Assembly: GCF_002934625.1 (NCBI RefSeq)
Contig: NZ_PTJD01000006.1
Location: 124,001-188,000, forward strand
Length of the DNA: 64,000 nucleotides
Direction of reading: 5' to 3'
Source of the DNA: Kineococcus xinjiangensis
GTDB taxonomy: Bacteria > Actinomycetota > Actinomycetes > Actinomycetales > Kineococcaceae
How positions within the stretch are numbered: position 1 is the stretch's first letter; each line of letters starts with the position of its first letter. Under the pieces are notes generated by a model that made no database searches, was not told the DNA's origin, and saw nothing but the letters and a program-made list of their open reading frames with translations. This document shows positions 37,141-46,459 of this stretch, piece by piece. A program made the position numbers and the translations under genes.

Positions 37141-38514
37141 GTGGCCGATGCGCCGGAGTACGACGTCGTCATCCTGGGCGGGGGCAGCGGTGGGTACGCC
37201 TGCGCGCTCCGCGCCGCGGAGCTCGGCATGTCCGTGGCCCTCATCGAGAAGGACCTGCTGGGCGGCACCTGCCTCCACCGGGGCTGCATCCCGACCAAGG
37301 CCCTGTTGCACGCCGCCGAGGTCGCGGACTCCACGCGCGAGAGCGAGCACGTCGGCGTCCGGGCGACCTTCGAGTCGATCGACATGGCGGGGGTCAACAA
37401 GTACAAGGACGGTGTGATCGCCCGCCTCCACAAGGGCCTGCAGGGACTGGTGAAGTCCCGCAAGGTCACCCTCGTGGAGGGCGAGGGCCGTCTGGTGGCA
37501 CCGAACGCGGTCGAGGTCGCCGGCACCCGCTACACCGGCAAGAACGTGGTGCTCGCCTCCGGCTCCTACTCCCGCTCGCTGCCCGGCCTGGAGATCGGCG
37601 GGCGCGTCGTCACCAGCGAGCAGGCGCTCGGCCTGGACCACGTGCCCGACCGGGTCGTCGTCCTCGGCGGCGGCGTGATCGGCGTGGAGTTCGCCAGCGT
37701 CTGGAAGTCCTTCGGCGCCGAGGTCACCGTCGTCGAGGCCCTGCCGCGCCTGGTCCCGCTGGAGGAGGAGTCCATCAGCAAGGCGCTGGAGCGGGCCTTC
37801 CGCAAGCGGGGCATCAAGTCCAGCCTCGGCGTGCGCTTCGCCGGAGTGGAGCAGAACGACTCCGGCGTCGTCGTGAAGCTCGAGGACGGCAAGACCTTCG
37901 AGGCCGACCTCCTGCTCGTGGCGGTCGGGCGCGGCCCCAACACCGCCGGCCTCGGCTACGAGGAGCAGGGCGTCACCATGGACCGCGGCTTCGTCCTCAC
38001 CGACGAGCGCCTGCGCACCAACGTCGAGGGCGTCCGCGCCGTCGGTGACATCGTGCCCGGCCTGCAGCTGGCCCACCGCGGCTTCCAGCAGGGCATCTTC
38101 GTCGCCGAGGACATCGCGGGCCTCAACCCCGTGCCGATCGACGAGACCGGCATCCCCAAGGTCACCTACTGCGACCCCGAGATCGCCTCCGTCGGGCTGA
38201 CCGAGGCGAAGGCGCGCGAGCAGTACGGCGACGTCGACGTCGTCGAGTACAACCTCGGCGGCAACGGCCGCAGCCAGATCATCGGCACCCAGGGCTTCAT
38301 CAAGCTCGTCCGGCGCAAGGACGGCCCCGTCGTGGGGGTCCACATGATCGGCACCCGCATCGGCGAGCAGGTCGGCGAGGCCCAGCTGATCGTGAACTGG
38401 GAGGCGTACCCGGAGGAGGTCGCGAACCTCGTCCACGCCCACCCGACGCAGAACGAGGCGCTGGGCGAGGCGTTCCTCGCGCTCGCGGGCAAGCCGCTGC
38501 ACTCGCACGCCTGA
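37141..38514 (+). CDS. lpdA: dihydrolipoyl dehydrogenase (E3)
   Basis: 457 residues. It reoxidises dihydrolipoyl groups with NAD. FAD-binding ILGGGSGGYACALRAAELG, the redox-active pair Cys44/Cys49 in GGTCLHRGCIPTKAL, NAD-binding VVVLGGGVIGVEFASVW, and the C-terminal His-Glu of the active site in HAHPTQNEA are all present. GTG 37141 has GAGGGAG upstream. It is followed by sucB, forming the usual E3-E2 pair. Confidence 0.96.
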   Translation: MADAPEYDVVILGGGSGGYACALRAAELGMSVALIEKDLLGGTCLHRGCIPTKALLHAAEVADSTRESEHVGVRATFESIDMAGVNKYKDGVIARLHKGLQGLVKSRKVTLVEGEGRLVAPNAVEVAGTRYTGKNVVLASGSYSRSLPGLEIGGRVVTSEQALGLDHVPDRVVVLGGGVIGVEFASVWKSFGAEVTVVEALPRLVPLEEESISKALERAFRKRGIKSSLGVRFAGVEQNDSGVVVKLEDGKTFEADLLLVAVGRGPNTAGLGYEEQGVTMDRGFVLTDERLRTNVEGVRAVGDIVPGLQLAHRGFQQGIFVAEDIAGLNPVPIDETGIPKVTYCDPEIASVGLTEAKAREQYGDVDVVEYNLGGNGRSQIIGTQGFIKLVRRKDGPVVGVHMIGTRIGEQVGEAQLIVNWEAYPEEVANLVHAHPTQNEALGEAFLALAGKPLHSHA

Positions 38515-38645
38515 TAGCCGGTGGGGAGGATGCCCGCAGGTCGTCCCGACGGCGGCCGCACGCCTCCCCGCCGCTGACCCCCCAGCAACCCGGCGTTCCC
38601 CCGGAGCGCTGAGCTAGCCCGTCGTCCGTGAGGAGAACGAAGCAG

Positions 38646-40556
38646 ATGTCGAACTCGGTGCAGATGCCGGCGCTCGGTGAGAGCGTCACCGAGGGCACCG
38701 TCACGCGGTGGCTGAAGCAGGTCGGGGACACCGTCGAGGTCGACGAGCCCCTGCTGGAGGTCTCCACCGACAAGGTCGACACCGAGATCCCCTCCCCCGT
38801 CGCCGGGGTGCTGGAGGAGATCCTCGTCGGCGAGGACGAGACCGTCGAGGTCGGCACCGACCTCGCCCGCATCGGCGACGGCAGCGGCGGCGGCCAGCAG
38901 GACTCCGGACAGGACGACGCCGGCCAGGACGCCGGGCAGGACGACGCCGGCCAGGACGAGGCGCCCCAGCAGGACGCGCAGGAGCAGGACTCCGACCAGG
39001 ACTCGGGGCAGCAGGAGAAGCACGAGGCACCGCAGGCCGAGGCGAAGCCAGCCTCCGGCGGTGGCACCGCCGTGCAGATGCCGGCGCTCGGTGAGAGCGT
39101 CACCGAGGGCACCGTCACGCGGTGGCTGAAGCAGGTCGGGGACACCGTCGAGGTCGACGAGCCCCTGCTGGAGGTCTCCACCGACAAGGTCGACACCGAG
39201 ATCCCCTCCCCCGTCGCCGGGGTGCTGGAGGAGATCCTCGTCGGCGAGGACGAGACCGTCGAGGTCGGCACCGACCTCGCCCGCATCGGCGACGGCAGCG
39301 GCGGCGGCCAGCAGGACTCCGGACAGGACGACGCCGGCCAGGACGAGGCGCCCCAGCAGGACGCGCAGGAGCAGGACTCCGACCAGGGCGAGACCCTCGC
39401 CGACGAGGTGGAGGAGCGCGCACAGGCGCACGAGCAGGCCGCCAGCGCCACCTCGCCCGACGCCCAGCAGGAGCACACCCGCCAGACCCAGGAGACGGGC
39501 AGCGCGGACTCGGCCCCGGAGGAGGAGACGGAGCCCGCGCCGCAGTCGGGCGGGGCGCCCGCCACCGGCGGCACGACCTACGTCACCCCGCTCGTGCGCA
39601 AGCTGGCCGCCCAGCACAACGTCGACCTCAACACCCTGCAGGGCACCGGGGTCGGGGGACGCGTCCGCAAGCAGGACGTCCTCGAGGCCGCCGAGCGCGC
39701 CGCGAAGGAGGCGAAGGCCGCCGCCAAGCGGGCCAAGGACGCCAAGGACGCCGAGGCGAAGGCCAAGGCGAGCCAGCCCGCGGCGGCCGCGCCCGCGCCC
39801 GCCGCCGGTGGCGCTCCCGCCCACCCGGCCGCCTCCGCCAAGCGCGGCACGACCGAGAAGATGTCCCGCCTGCGCAAGGTCATCGCGCAGCGCATGGTGG
39901 AGTCGCTGCAGACCTCCGCGCAGCTGACCACCGTCATCGAGGTGGACATCACCCGCATCGCGAAGCTGCGGGCGAAGGCGAAGAACGGCTTCGAGGCCCG
40001 CGAGGGCGTGAAGCTGTCCTTCCTGCCGTTCTTCGTCAAGGCGGCCATCGAGGCCCTCAAGCAGCACCCGGTGCTCAACGCGAGCGTCGAGGGCGACTCG
40101 ATCGTCTACCACGGCAGCGAGAACGTCAGCATCGCCGTGGACACGCCGAAGGGCCTGATCGTCCCCGTCATCAAGGACGCCGGGGACCTCAACCTGGCCG
40201 GCATCTCCCGCAAGATCGCCGACCTGGCGGACCGCACCCGGTCCAACAAGATCACGCCGGACGACCTGGCCGGTGGCACCTTCACCATCACCAACACCGG
40301 CAGCGTCGGCGCTCTCTTCGACACGCCGATCATCAACCAGCCGCAGGTCGCCATCCTCGGCACCGGTGCCGTCGTCAAGCGTGCGGTCGTCGTCCCCGAC
40401 GCGGACGGCAACGACTCCATCGCGATCCGGTCGATGATCTACCTGGCACTGTCCTACGACCACCGCATCGTCGACGGGGCCGACGCCGCCCGCTTCCTGC
40501 ACACCGTGAAGCAGCGGCTGGAGGCCGGCGAGTTCGAGGGCGAACTCGGCCTCTGA
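38646..40556 (+). CDS. sucB: 2-oxoglutarate dehydrogenase dihydrolipoyl succinyltransferase (E2) with two lipoyl domains
   Basis: 636 residues. Two lipoyl domains (about 4-80 and 142-218), with the lipoylated lysines Lys43 and Lys181 in VSTDKVDTE, are identical in protein and DNA over 274 bp. Acidic Gln/Asp linkers ([18 protein letters not shown]) follow each. An E1/E3-binding domain lies at about 311-350 ([20 protein letters not shown]) and the catalytic acyltransferase domain ends with [16 protein letters not shown] (His606, Asp610). Actinobacterial E2 proteins serve as the succinyl- and often acetyl-transferase core. ATG 38646 is chosen over GTG 38628; GAGGAG lies ten bases upstream. Confidence 0.94.
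   Translation: MSNSVQMPALGESVTEGTVTRWLKQVGDTVEVDEPLLEVSTDKVDTEIPSPVAGVLEEILVGEDETVEVGTDLARIGDGSGGGQQDSGQDDAGQDAGQDDAGQDEAPQQDAQEQDSDQDSGQQEKHEAPQAEAKPASGGGTAVQMPALGESVTEGTVTRWLKQVGDTVEVDEPLLEVSTDKVDTEIPSPVAGVLEEILVGEDETVEVGTDLARIGDGSGGGQQDSGQDDAGQDEAPQQDAQEQDSDQGETLADEVEERAQAHEQAASATSPDAQQEHTRQTQETGSADSAPEEETEPAPQSGGAPATGGTTYVTPLVRKLAAQHNVDLNTLQGTGVGGRVRKQDVLEAAERAAKEAKAAAKRAKDAKDAEAKAKASQPAAAAPAPAAGGAPAHPAASAKRGTTEKMSRLRKVIAQRMVESLQTSAQLTTVIEVDITRIAKLRAKAKNGFEAREGVKLSFLPFFVKAAIEALKQHPVLNASVEGDSIVYHGSENVSIAVDTPKGLIVPVIKDAGDLNLAGISRKIADLADRTRSNKITPDDLAGGTFTITNTGSVGALFDTPIINQPQVAILGTGAVVKRAVVVPDADGNDSIAIRSMIYLALSYDHRIVDGADAARFLHTVKQRLEAGEFEGELGL
38658..38931 (+). repeat. 274-bp direct repeat, copy 1 (first lipoyl domain of sucB)
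   Basis: Identical base for base to 39072-39345, at an offset of 414 bp. Beyond the exact block, the downstream linker also matches after a 27-bp insertion in copy 1. Confidence 0.95.
39072..39345 (+). repeat. 274-bp direct repeat, copy 2 (second lipoyl domain of sucB)
   Basis: Exact copy of 38658-38931, including synonymous positions, which points to recent duplication or ongoing gene conversion. Confidence 0.95.
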
Positions 40557-40565
40557 CGCCGAAAC

Positions 40566-40611
40566 CCGCAGCGGCGGGTCGCCCCCGGAGGGGGGTGGCC
40601 CGCCGCTGCGG
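40566..40611 (+). terminator. terminator after sucB
   Basis: A 13-bp perfect stem CCGCAGCGGCGGG / CCCGCCGCTGCGG enclosing a second C-run/G-run pairing, 10 bp after the sucB stop. Confidence 0.8.
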
Positions 40612-40679
40612 CGCTCCCGTCCCGTGCCGTCGGGGGCCGTCCGATCGCGCGCTGCCCCACCACTGGGCAGGATGACGGG

Positions 40680-41579
40680 GTGAAGATCGTCGTCAGCGGC
40701 GCCAGCGGGCTCATCGGCACGGCCCTCGTGGACCACCTGCGCGCCCACGGGCACGGGGTGCTGCGCCTGGTGCGGCGCCCACCGCGAGCCGCCGACGAGA
40801 TCGGCTGGAACCCCGGCGCAGGCCTGCTGGACCCGCGCTCGCTGCGCGGGGTGCAGGCGGCCGTGAGCATGTCCGGGGCGGGGGTCTCCGACCGGCGCTG
40901 GACGCGCGGCTACCGCGACGTGATCCTCCGCTCGCGGGTGGACTCCACGGCGACGCTGGCACGGGCCCTGGCGGCGCTGGACCCGGTCCCGGAGGTCTTC
41001 GTCTCCGGCTCCGCGATCGGCTACTACGGCCACCGGGGCGACGAGGTGCTGACGGAGTCCTCCGCCGCCGGGGACGGTTTCCTCGCCGACGTGGTGCGGC
41101 AGTGGGAGGCCGCCACGGCCCCGGCCGAGGCGGCGGGCATCCGGGTGGTGCACGCGCGCACCGGTCTCGTCGCCAGCCGCTCCGGCGGCGCGTTCGGGCG
41201 GATGCTGCCCCTCTTCCGGGCCGGGGTGGGCGGTCGCCTGGGTTCGGGCAGGCAGTGGTGGAGCCTGATCTCCCTGCCCGACGAGGTCGCCGCCCTCGCC
41301 TTCCTGCTGAGCGCGGACGTGCAGGGGCCGGTGAACCTCACGGCCCCGAGCCCGGCTCACAACGCGATCGTCACCGAGGCCCTGGCCTCGGCGCTGCACC
41401 GCCCTGCCCTGGTGCCGGTGCCGGCGCCGGCGTTGCGGGCGGCGCTCGGCGGGTTCGCCGGGGAGGTCCTCGCCAGCCAGCGGGTGCTGCCCGAGGTGCT
41501 GCTGCGGGCGGGGTTCACGTTCCGGCACCCCGAGGTCACGAGCATCGCGCAGTGGGCCGCCGACCCCTCGCTGCCCTGA
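40680..41579 (+). CDS. TIGR01777-family NAD(P)-dependent epimerase-like protein
   Basis: 299 residues. Extended short-chain dehydrogenase fold with the nucleotide motif VVSGASGLIGTALVDHL at the N-terminus, GSAIGYYGHRGDEVLTE in place of a classical YxxxK, and a C-terminal DUF1731-like tail (ALGGFAGEVLASQRVLPEVL, then GFTFRHPEV). YfcH/TIGR01777 proteins are widespread but their substrates are unknown. The start is GTG. In actinobacteria they are often found near the sucB/lip genes, as here. Confidence 0.88.
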   Translation: MKIVVSGASGLIGTALVDHLRAHGHGVLRLVRRPPRAADEIGWNPGAGLLDPRSLRGVQAAVSMSGAGVSDRRWTRGYRDVILRSRVDSTATLARALAALDPVPEVFVSGSAIGYYGHRGDEVLTESSAAGDGFLADVVRQWEAATAPAEAAGIRVVHARTGLVASRSGGAFGRMLPLFRAGVGGRLGSGRQWWSLISLPDEVAALAFLLSADVQGPVNLTAPSPAHNAIVTEALASALHRPALVPVPAPALRAALGGFAGEVLASQRVLPEVLLRAGFTFRHPEVTSIAQWAADPSLP

Positions 41580-41615
41580 CCCGCGCCTCGACCGGCGGGC
41601 GCACGGGGAGCCGCC

Positions 41616-43511
41616 TCAGCCGATCGCGCTGACGCGCCACTCCCCTTCGACCCGCACCAGTGTCACGCGGGAGCGCCGCGGGTCCGTCGCGGCCACCTCC
41701 TCGACCGCGCCGTGGCGGTCCACCCGCTGGTGCGCCCTCGTCACGACGTCGGCGAGCAGCACCGTCCGCTCCGGGCCGGCCACCTCCACCTGCACCGAGC
41801 GCACGTCGAAGCTCAGGCCCCGCCAGGAGGTGCCCTGCTCGCGGTGCGCAGCCAGCAGTTCCACGTCGGCGGCCAGCGCGGGCGATCCCGGGGAGTCCAC
41901 CGCGGTGAGCAGCTCGGAGTCGCCGGCCTCCAGGGCGTGAGCCCGCCGCTGCGCGAGTTCCACGACGACCGCGTGCAGGTCCTCGTCGGCCGGCGCCGCC
42001 GCGGGCGGCGGGTCGAGCGCGGGAGCGGCGTCCACCGCAGGGAGTGCGCCTGCCTCCGGGGTCGTGCGGGCTGTGGCGGGGGACGTCGCGTCGGGCGGTG
42101 TGCCTCCGGGCTCGGTGGGCGCATCGCGGTCCGGACTGGCGGCTCCGGCCCTCCCGCCGGGTGCCGCGGTGCTCCCCGCGGCCGCGTCGCCCGTCTGGGG
42201 CAGCAGGAGCACTGCGGTCGCGGCGAGCAGCGCGAGCACCGCACCGCCGCCCAGCAGGCGCCCGGTCCGGCGGGAACGGGCGCCGTCCGCGGAGCGGCGC
42301 CGGCGCGCGGGGGCGTCCCCGCCCGCCCGCGCACCGCGGCGGCCGGCTCGTCCCTCCGCGCCGAGGCGGCGGGTGCGACGGCCGTCCGGGCCGGGCTCGC
42401 CGGTGGGTGCGGCCTCGGCCGGGCCCACAGCGAGCGCCCGCAGCCGCCGGGTGACGGCGTACTCGTCCGGGGCGGCGGGCTCCGGCCCCGCAGCCGAGGC
42501 CACCACACCCGAGGCCACCGCACCCGGGACCACGGCACCCGACGGAACGTCACCGGGGGCTGGCCGCTCCCCGCCGGCCGCGACGGCGCCGAACGGGTCG
42601 GGTCCCCTCGACGGGTCCGGGTACGGGGCGGGGCCGGCGGCGACCACGCGCAGGGGGCGCGCCGGGGCGGCCTCGGAGGCGCCCACGGCCAGCTCCACGG
42701 GCGCGGGGCGGCGGTTCGGCGGGGGGTCGAGGGCCTGCAGGAGCAGGTCGGTCAGCTCGGCGGGCACCCCCTCCGGCAGCGCGCGCCCTGCCCGGCGGCG
42801 CCCGAGCCGGCCAGCGGCCGGCGGCGGGGAGCCGGTGAGCGCGAACCACGCCACCGCCGCCAGGCCGTAGACGTCGGACGCGGCACCCGGGCTGCCTCCC
42901 GCCGCGACGGCGGGGTCGCAGTAACCGGTGGTGGCGTGCAGCCACCCGCCCGCCTCCCCCAGCACCCGCGCGACGCCCAGGTCGGCGAGCAGCGGGGTGC
43001 CGTCGGCGCGGAGCAGGACGTTGCCCGGGGAGATGTCGGCGTGCACGACGCCGGTGGCGTGCAGGTCCTCCAGCGCCGGGCCGAGCTCCAGCAGCAGCGT
43101 GACGACCTCGCCGACCACCAGGCGCCGGCGACGGACGAGCGCGGCGAGGCTGCCGCCCGCCGCCAGGTCGAGGACGAGCACGGGCCTGCCCTCGGCGGTG
43201 GTGCTGATGTCGCGCACCGCCACGACGCTCGGGTGGCGCACCCGGCGCAGCAGGGACAGCTCCCGCAGGAGCGGGTCGGCGGCACCGGCCGCGGCGGGGG
43301 TCTCCTCCAGCACCTTCAGGGCGCAGGGCAGCCCGTCGGGCCCGGTGCCCTCCCACACGCTCGCCGAGCCCCCGGCGCCCAGCATGCGCCCGACGGCGTA
43401 GCCGTCCACCTGCGGCGGCGGGGCGCCGGGGCGGTCGGGAGCCGTGGCCGCCGGGCCCGGCTCCGCGGTCCCGCGGTGGCGCCCGCGCCGGGTCTGGTCG
43501 CGTTCCTGCAT
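41616..43511 (-). CDS. transmembrane Ser/Thr protein kinase-like protein with extracytoplasmic domain
   Basis: About 631 residues. N-terminal kinase domain (about 35-285): Gly loop GAGGSASVWEG, ATP-binding Lys in CALKVLEE, catalytic loop HADISPGNVLL in place of HRDxKxxN, and ADLGVAR in place of DFG. Catalytic Asp, Asn and metal Asp are kept, so activity is likely. A Pro/Ala-rich linker leads to one membrane segment (about 416-443, GGGAVLALLAATAVLLLP). The ~120-residue C-terminal domain resembles SnoaL/NTF2-like folds (LTAVDSPGSPALAADVELLA, VRVEGEWRVSAI). The regulated pathway is unknown. The start ATG 43511 is tentative; GTG 43529 is also open. Confidence 0.85.
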   Translation of the reverse strand: MQERDQTRRGRHRGTAEPGPAATAPDRPGAPPPQVDGYAVGRMLGAGGSASVWEGTGPDGLPCALKVLEETPAAAGAADPLLRELSLLRRVRHPSVVAVRDISTTAEGRPVLVLDLAAGGSLAALVRRRRLVVGEVVTLLLELGPALEDLHATGVVHADISPGNVLLRADGTPLLADLGVARVLGEAGGWLHATTGYCDPAVAAGGSPGAASDVYGLAAVAWFALTGSPPPAAGRLGRRRAGRALPEGVPAELTDLLLQALDPPPNRRPAPVELAVGASEAAPARPLRVVAAGPAPYPDPSRGPDPFGAVAAGGERPAPGDVPSGAVVPGAVASGVVASAAGPEPAAPDEYAVTRRLRALAVGPAEAAPTGEPGPDGRRTRRLGAEGRAGRRGARAGGDAPARRRRSADGARSRRTGRLLGGGAVLALLAATAVLLLPQTGDAAAGSTAAPGGRAGAASPDRDAPTEPGGTPPDATSPATARTTPEAGALPAVDAAPALDPPPAAAPADEDLHAVVVELAQRRAHALEAGDSELLTAVDSPGSPALAADVELLAAHREQGTSWRGLSFDVRSVQVEVAGPERTVLLADVVTRAHQRVDRHGAVEEVAATDPRRSRVTLVRVEGEWRVSAIG

Positions 43512-43579
43512 GCACGGAGCGAACCGCACGCCGGGGAGGCGCCGCGTGCGTTGTCCACAGCGTCGATAGTCTTCCCCGG

Positions 43580-44881
43580 GTGAGCTCTGGATCTCCGTCG
43601 GCCGGGCTGCCGACCTCCGTCGACGTCACCGTGATCGGTGCGGGCACCGCGGGGCTGGCCTGCGCCCGCCACCTCGTCGCGGAGGGCCTGCACGTCGTGG
43701 TCCTCGAAGCCGAGGACACCGTGGGTGGCCGCATCCGCAGCGAGGAGGTCGGGGGCTTCCGCCTCGACCGGGGGTTCCAGGTCCTCAACCCCGCCTATCC
43801 GGAGGTGCGGCAGGTCCTCGACGTCCCCGCCCTGCGGCTGCAGCACTTCGACGCGGGCATCGCCGTGCAGCGCGCCGGGGAGGTCGTGCAGGTGCGCGAC
43901 CCGCGCCGGCACCCGACCGCGGCGCTGGAGGCGCTGCGCTTCCCGATCGGCACGCTGCGCGAGAAGCTGGCGGCCGCGCGCTGGGCGCTCGGCACGGAGT
44001 CCGCGGCCGCGCTGAAGGGCCCGGACACCGGCTGGCGCGAGTCGCTGGACGCCGCCGGGGTCACCGGCGAGCTGCGCACCGCGGTGGTCGAGCCCTTCCT
44101 CGCCGGTGTCATCGGCGAGGCCGCGGGCACCACCTCCGCCAGGTTCGTCAACCTCCTCGTCCGCAGCTTCCTGCGCGCCACCCCCGGCCTGCCCGCCGCC
44201 GGGATGGGCGCGGTGACCGCGCAGCTGGCCGCCTTCCTGCCCCCGGGCACCGTCGTCACCGGCGCCCGGGCCGAGCACCAGTTCCGCGGCCCGCGCGAGC
44301 TCCTCGTGCAGACCACGGCCGGCGGGGTCGCGACCCGGGCGGTGGTCGTGGCGACGGACCCGGTGAACGCCGCGCACCTCACCGGCCTGCCCGAGCCGGA
44401 GATGCACCCGCTGACGACCTTCTGGTTCGCGGCGCCGTCCTCCCCCGCGCCGCCCTCCCGGGCGAAGCTGATCCACGTCGACGGCGACCGCAACGGCCCG
44501 GTCATCACCAGCGCCGTCGTCAGCGAGGTCGCCCCGAGCTACGCGCTGCAGCGCTTCGACGAGCGCGCGCTGGTCTCGGCGCTGGTGCTCGGCGACCGCG
44601 GCGACACCCTCGTGCAGCAGGACGTGCGCGCCCACCTGAGCCGCATCTACCGCACCGGCACCCGCGACTGGGAGCTGCTGGCCGTGCACGCCCTGCCGCA
44701 CGCCCTGCCCGCGCTCGGTGCCCCCTTCACCGGTCCGCAGCCGGTGGCGCTGGGCGACTCCGTCTACGTCTGCGGCGACCACCGCGACAACGCCTCCCAG
44801 CAGGGGGCGCTCGTCTCCGGGCGGCGCGCCGCGCTGGCCGTGCTGCGCGACCTCGGGGTGCTGCCCGCCCGTGCCCGCTGA
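43580..44881 (+). CDS. FAD-dependent oxidoreductase (amine oxidase/phytoene desaturase-like)
   Basis: 433 residues. The Rossmann FAD motif VIGAGTAGLACARHLVAEG is followed by EAEDTVGGRIRSEEVGGFRLD, a signature of the NAD(P)-binding/amine oxidase (PF01593) family. The C-terminal FAD motif is VYVCGDHRDNASQQGALVSG. The substrate is unknown. GTG 43580 lies 7 nt after TAGTCT (43567-43572). The stop overlaps the start of the S51 peptidase by 11 bp, so the two are probably coupled. Divergent from the kinase. Confidence 0.88.
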   Translation: MSSGSPSAGLPTSVDVTVIGAGTAGLACARHLVAEGLHVVVLEAEDTVGGRIRSEEVGGFRLDRGFQVLNPAYPEVRQVLDVPALRLQHFDAGIAVQRAGEVVQVRDPRRHPTAALEALRFPIGTLREKLAAARWALGTESAAALKGPDTGWRESLDAAGVTGELRTAVVEPFLAGVIGEAAGTTSARFVNLLVRSFLRATPGLPAAGMGAVTAQLAAFLPPGTVVTGARAEHQFRGPRELLVQTTAGGVATRAVVVATDPVNAAHLTGLPEPEMHPLTTFWFAAPSSPAPPSRAKLIHVDGDRNGPVITSAVVSEVAPSYALQRFDERALVSALVLGDRGDTLVQQDVRAHLSRIYRTGTRDWELLAVHALPHALPALGAPFTGPQPVALGDSVYVCGDHRDNASQQGALVSGRRAALAVLRDLGVLPARAR

Positions 44882-45605
44882 CGCCCCCACGATCGTCGCC
44901 ACCTCCGGCGGGTGGCGGCGGGGGGTGCGGGGCCTCCTCGACGCCGGCCCGCTGCTCCACCACGCCGTGGAGCTGTCCGGTGCGGCCGGGCGGGCCCGGG
45001 TGTGCCACCTCGGCACGGCGGGCGGCGACCAGCGCTGGTTCACGGCCGAGGCGGTCGACGCGGGGCAGCGGGCCGGCTTCGACGTCGCGCCGCTGCACCT
45101 GTTCCCGATGCCGTCCGTCGACGACGTGTCGGAGCACGTCCTGTCCTGCGACGTGGTGTGGGTGGAGGGCGGCTCCGTCGTCAACCTGCTCGCGGTCTGG
45201 CGCGCGCACGGCCTCGACGCGGTGCTGCGCCGCGCCTGGGAGGCCGGGGTGGTGCTGGCGGGGGTGTCGGCCGGGTCGATCTGCTGGTTCCGCGGCGGCA
45301 CGACCGACTCCTTCGGCCCCGAGCTGCGACCGGTGACGGACGCGCTGGGGCTGCTGCCGTACGGCAACGGGGTGCACTACGACTCCGAGGCGGGCCGCCG
45401 CCCCCTGGTGCACCGGCTGGTCGCGGCCGGCACCCTCCCCGAGGCGCACTGCACCGACGACGGGGTCGGCCTGGTCTACCGGGGCACGCGGCTGGTCGAG
45501 GCGGTGCGGGAGGTGGACGGCGCGGCGGCGGCCTACGTGGTGCGCCGCGAGGACGGCCGCGCCGTGGAGGAGCGGCTCCCCACCCGGCGGCTGCCCCTCG
45601 CCTGA
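44871..45605 (+). CDS. peptidase S51 (peptidase E / cyanophycinase-like)
   Basis: 244 residues with a class I GATase-like fold. The nucleophile Ser lies in [12 protein letters not shown] and the partner region in [31 protein letters not shown] is also typical. Peptidase E cleaves Asp-X dipeptides; the actinobacterial homologues are uncharacterised. GTG 44871 overlaps the preceding oxidoreductase gene by 11 bp. Confidence 0.87.
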   Translation: MPADAPTIVATSGGWRRGVRGLLDAGPLLHHAVELSGAAGRARVCHLGTAGGDQRWFTAEAVDAGQRAGFDVAPLHLFPMPSVDDVSEHVLSCDVVWVEGGSVVNLLAVWRAHGLDAVLRRAWEAGVVLAGVSAGSICWFRGGTTDSFGPELRPVTDALGLLPYGNGVHYDSEAGRRPLVHRLVAAGTLPEAHCTDDGVGLVYRGTRLVEAVREVDGAAAAYVVRREDGRAVEERLPTRRLPLA

Positions 45606-45661
45606 GCCGCCCGTCCGAGGTCGCTCCGGGCGGGCGCGGCGCGCGGCGTACCGTGGCGGGC

Positions 45662-46372
45662 GTGAGCACCACCACGCACGGCGGCTCCGCCCACGGCCCG
45701 GTCGACGGCACCGCCCGCGAGCCGCTCGCCGTCGAGCGCGTCCGGCTCGGGGAGGGCCTCGTCCCCTACGCGGAGGCGTGGGAGCTGCAGCGGCGGCTGC
45801 ACGCCGAGCGGGCGGCCGGCGAGCGCGGGGACGTCCTGCTGCTGCTGGAGCACGAGCCGGTGTACACGGCGGGCCGGCGGACGAACTCGTGGGAGCGCCC
45901 CACCGACGGCACCCCGGTGGTGGACGTCGACCGCGGTGGGCGCATCACCTGGCACGGGCCGGGGCAGCTCGTCGGCTACCCGATCGTGGGTCTGGCGGAG
46001 CCGGTGGACGTGGTGCGCTACGTGCGGCGGGTGGAGCAGCTGCTCATCGACGTGTGCGCGGAGCTGGGCGTCGAGGCGGTGCGGGTGGCAGAGCGCACCG
46101 GGGTGTGGGTGCCCCAGGACGGGCAGCGGCCCGCGCGGAAGGTCGCGGCCATCGGCGTGCGGGTCGCCCGCGGGGTGACCATGCACGGCTTCGCGCTGAA
46201 CTGCGACACGGACCTGGCGGGGTTCTCCACGATCGTGCCGTGCGGGATCACGGACGCCGGGGTGACGTCGCTGACCGCGGAGGTGGGCCGCCGGGTCGGG
46301 GTGGCGGAGGCAGCGGACCTGCTCGCGCGGCGGGTGCCGGACGCCGACCTGCCCGGGCTGCTCCCCCGCTGA
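45662..46372 (+). CDS. lipB: octanoyl-[acyl-carrier-protein]:protein octanoyltransferase
   Basis: 236 residues. It moves octanoate from ACP to lipoyl domains such as those of SucB and GcvH. Family motifs are [30 protein letters not shown], the catalytic Lys in [19 protein letters not shown], and the catalytic Cys in [17 protein letters not shown] 45662 lies 7 nt after TACCGT (45649-45654), leaderless type. lipA follows 2.5 kb downstream on the same strand, after two unrelated genes. Confidence 0.96.
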   Translation: MSTTTHGGSAHGPVDGTAREPLAVERVRLGEGLVPYAEAWELQRRLHAERAAGERGDVLLLLEHEPVYTAGRRTNSWERPTDGTPVVDVDRGGRITWHGPGQLVGYPIVGLAEPVDVVRYVRRVEQLLIDVCAELGVEAVRVAERTGVWVPQDGQRPARKVAAIGVRVARGVTMHGFALNCDTDLAGFSTIVPCGITDAGVTSLTAEVGRRVGVAEAADLLARRVPDADLPGLLPR

Positions 46373-46387
46373 GCACCCCCACCCCCG

Positions 46388-46442
46388 GGCGGGGACGTCG
46401 CGCAGGCGACACGCCGGTGCCGCCCGGCCGAACGTCCCCGCC
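46388..46442. terminator. inverted repeat between lipB and the LLM oxidoreductase gene
   Basis: GGCGGGGACGT (46388-46398) pairs with ACGTCCCCGCC (46432-46442), and a second copy of the right arm begins at 46443. It lies between convergent genes and probably terminates both. Confidence 0.55.
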
Positions 46443-46459
46443 ACGTCCCCGCCGAGGGC

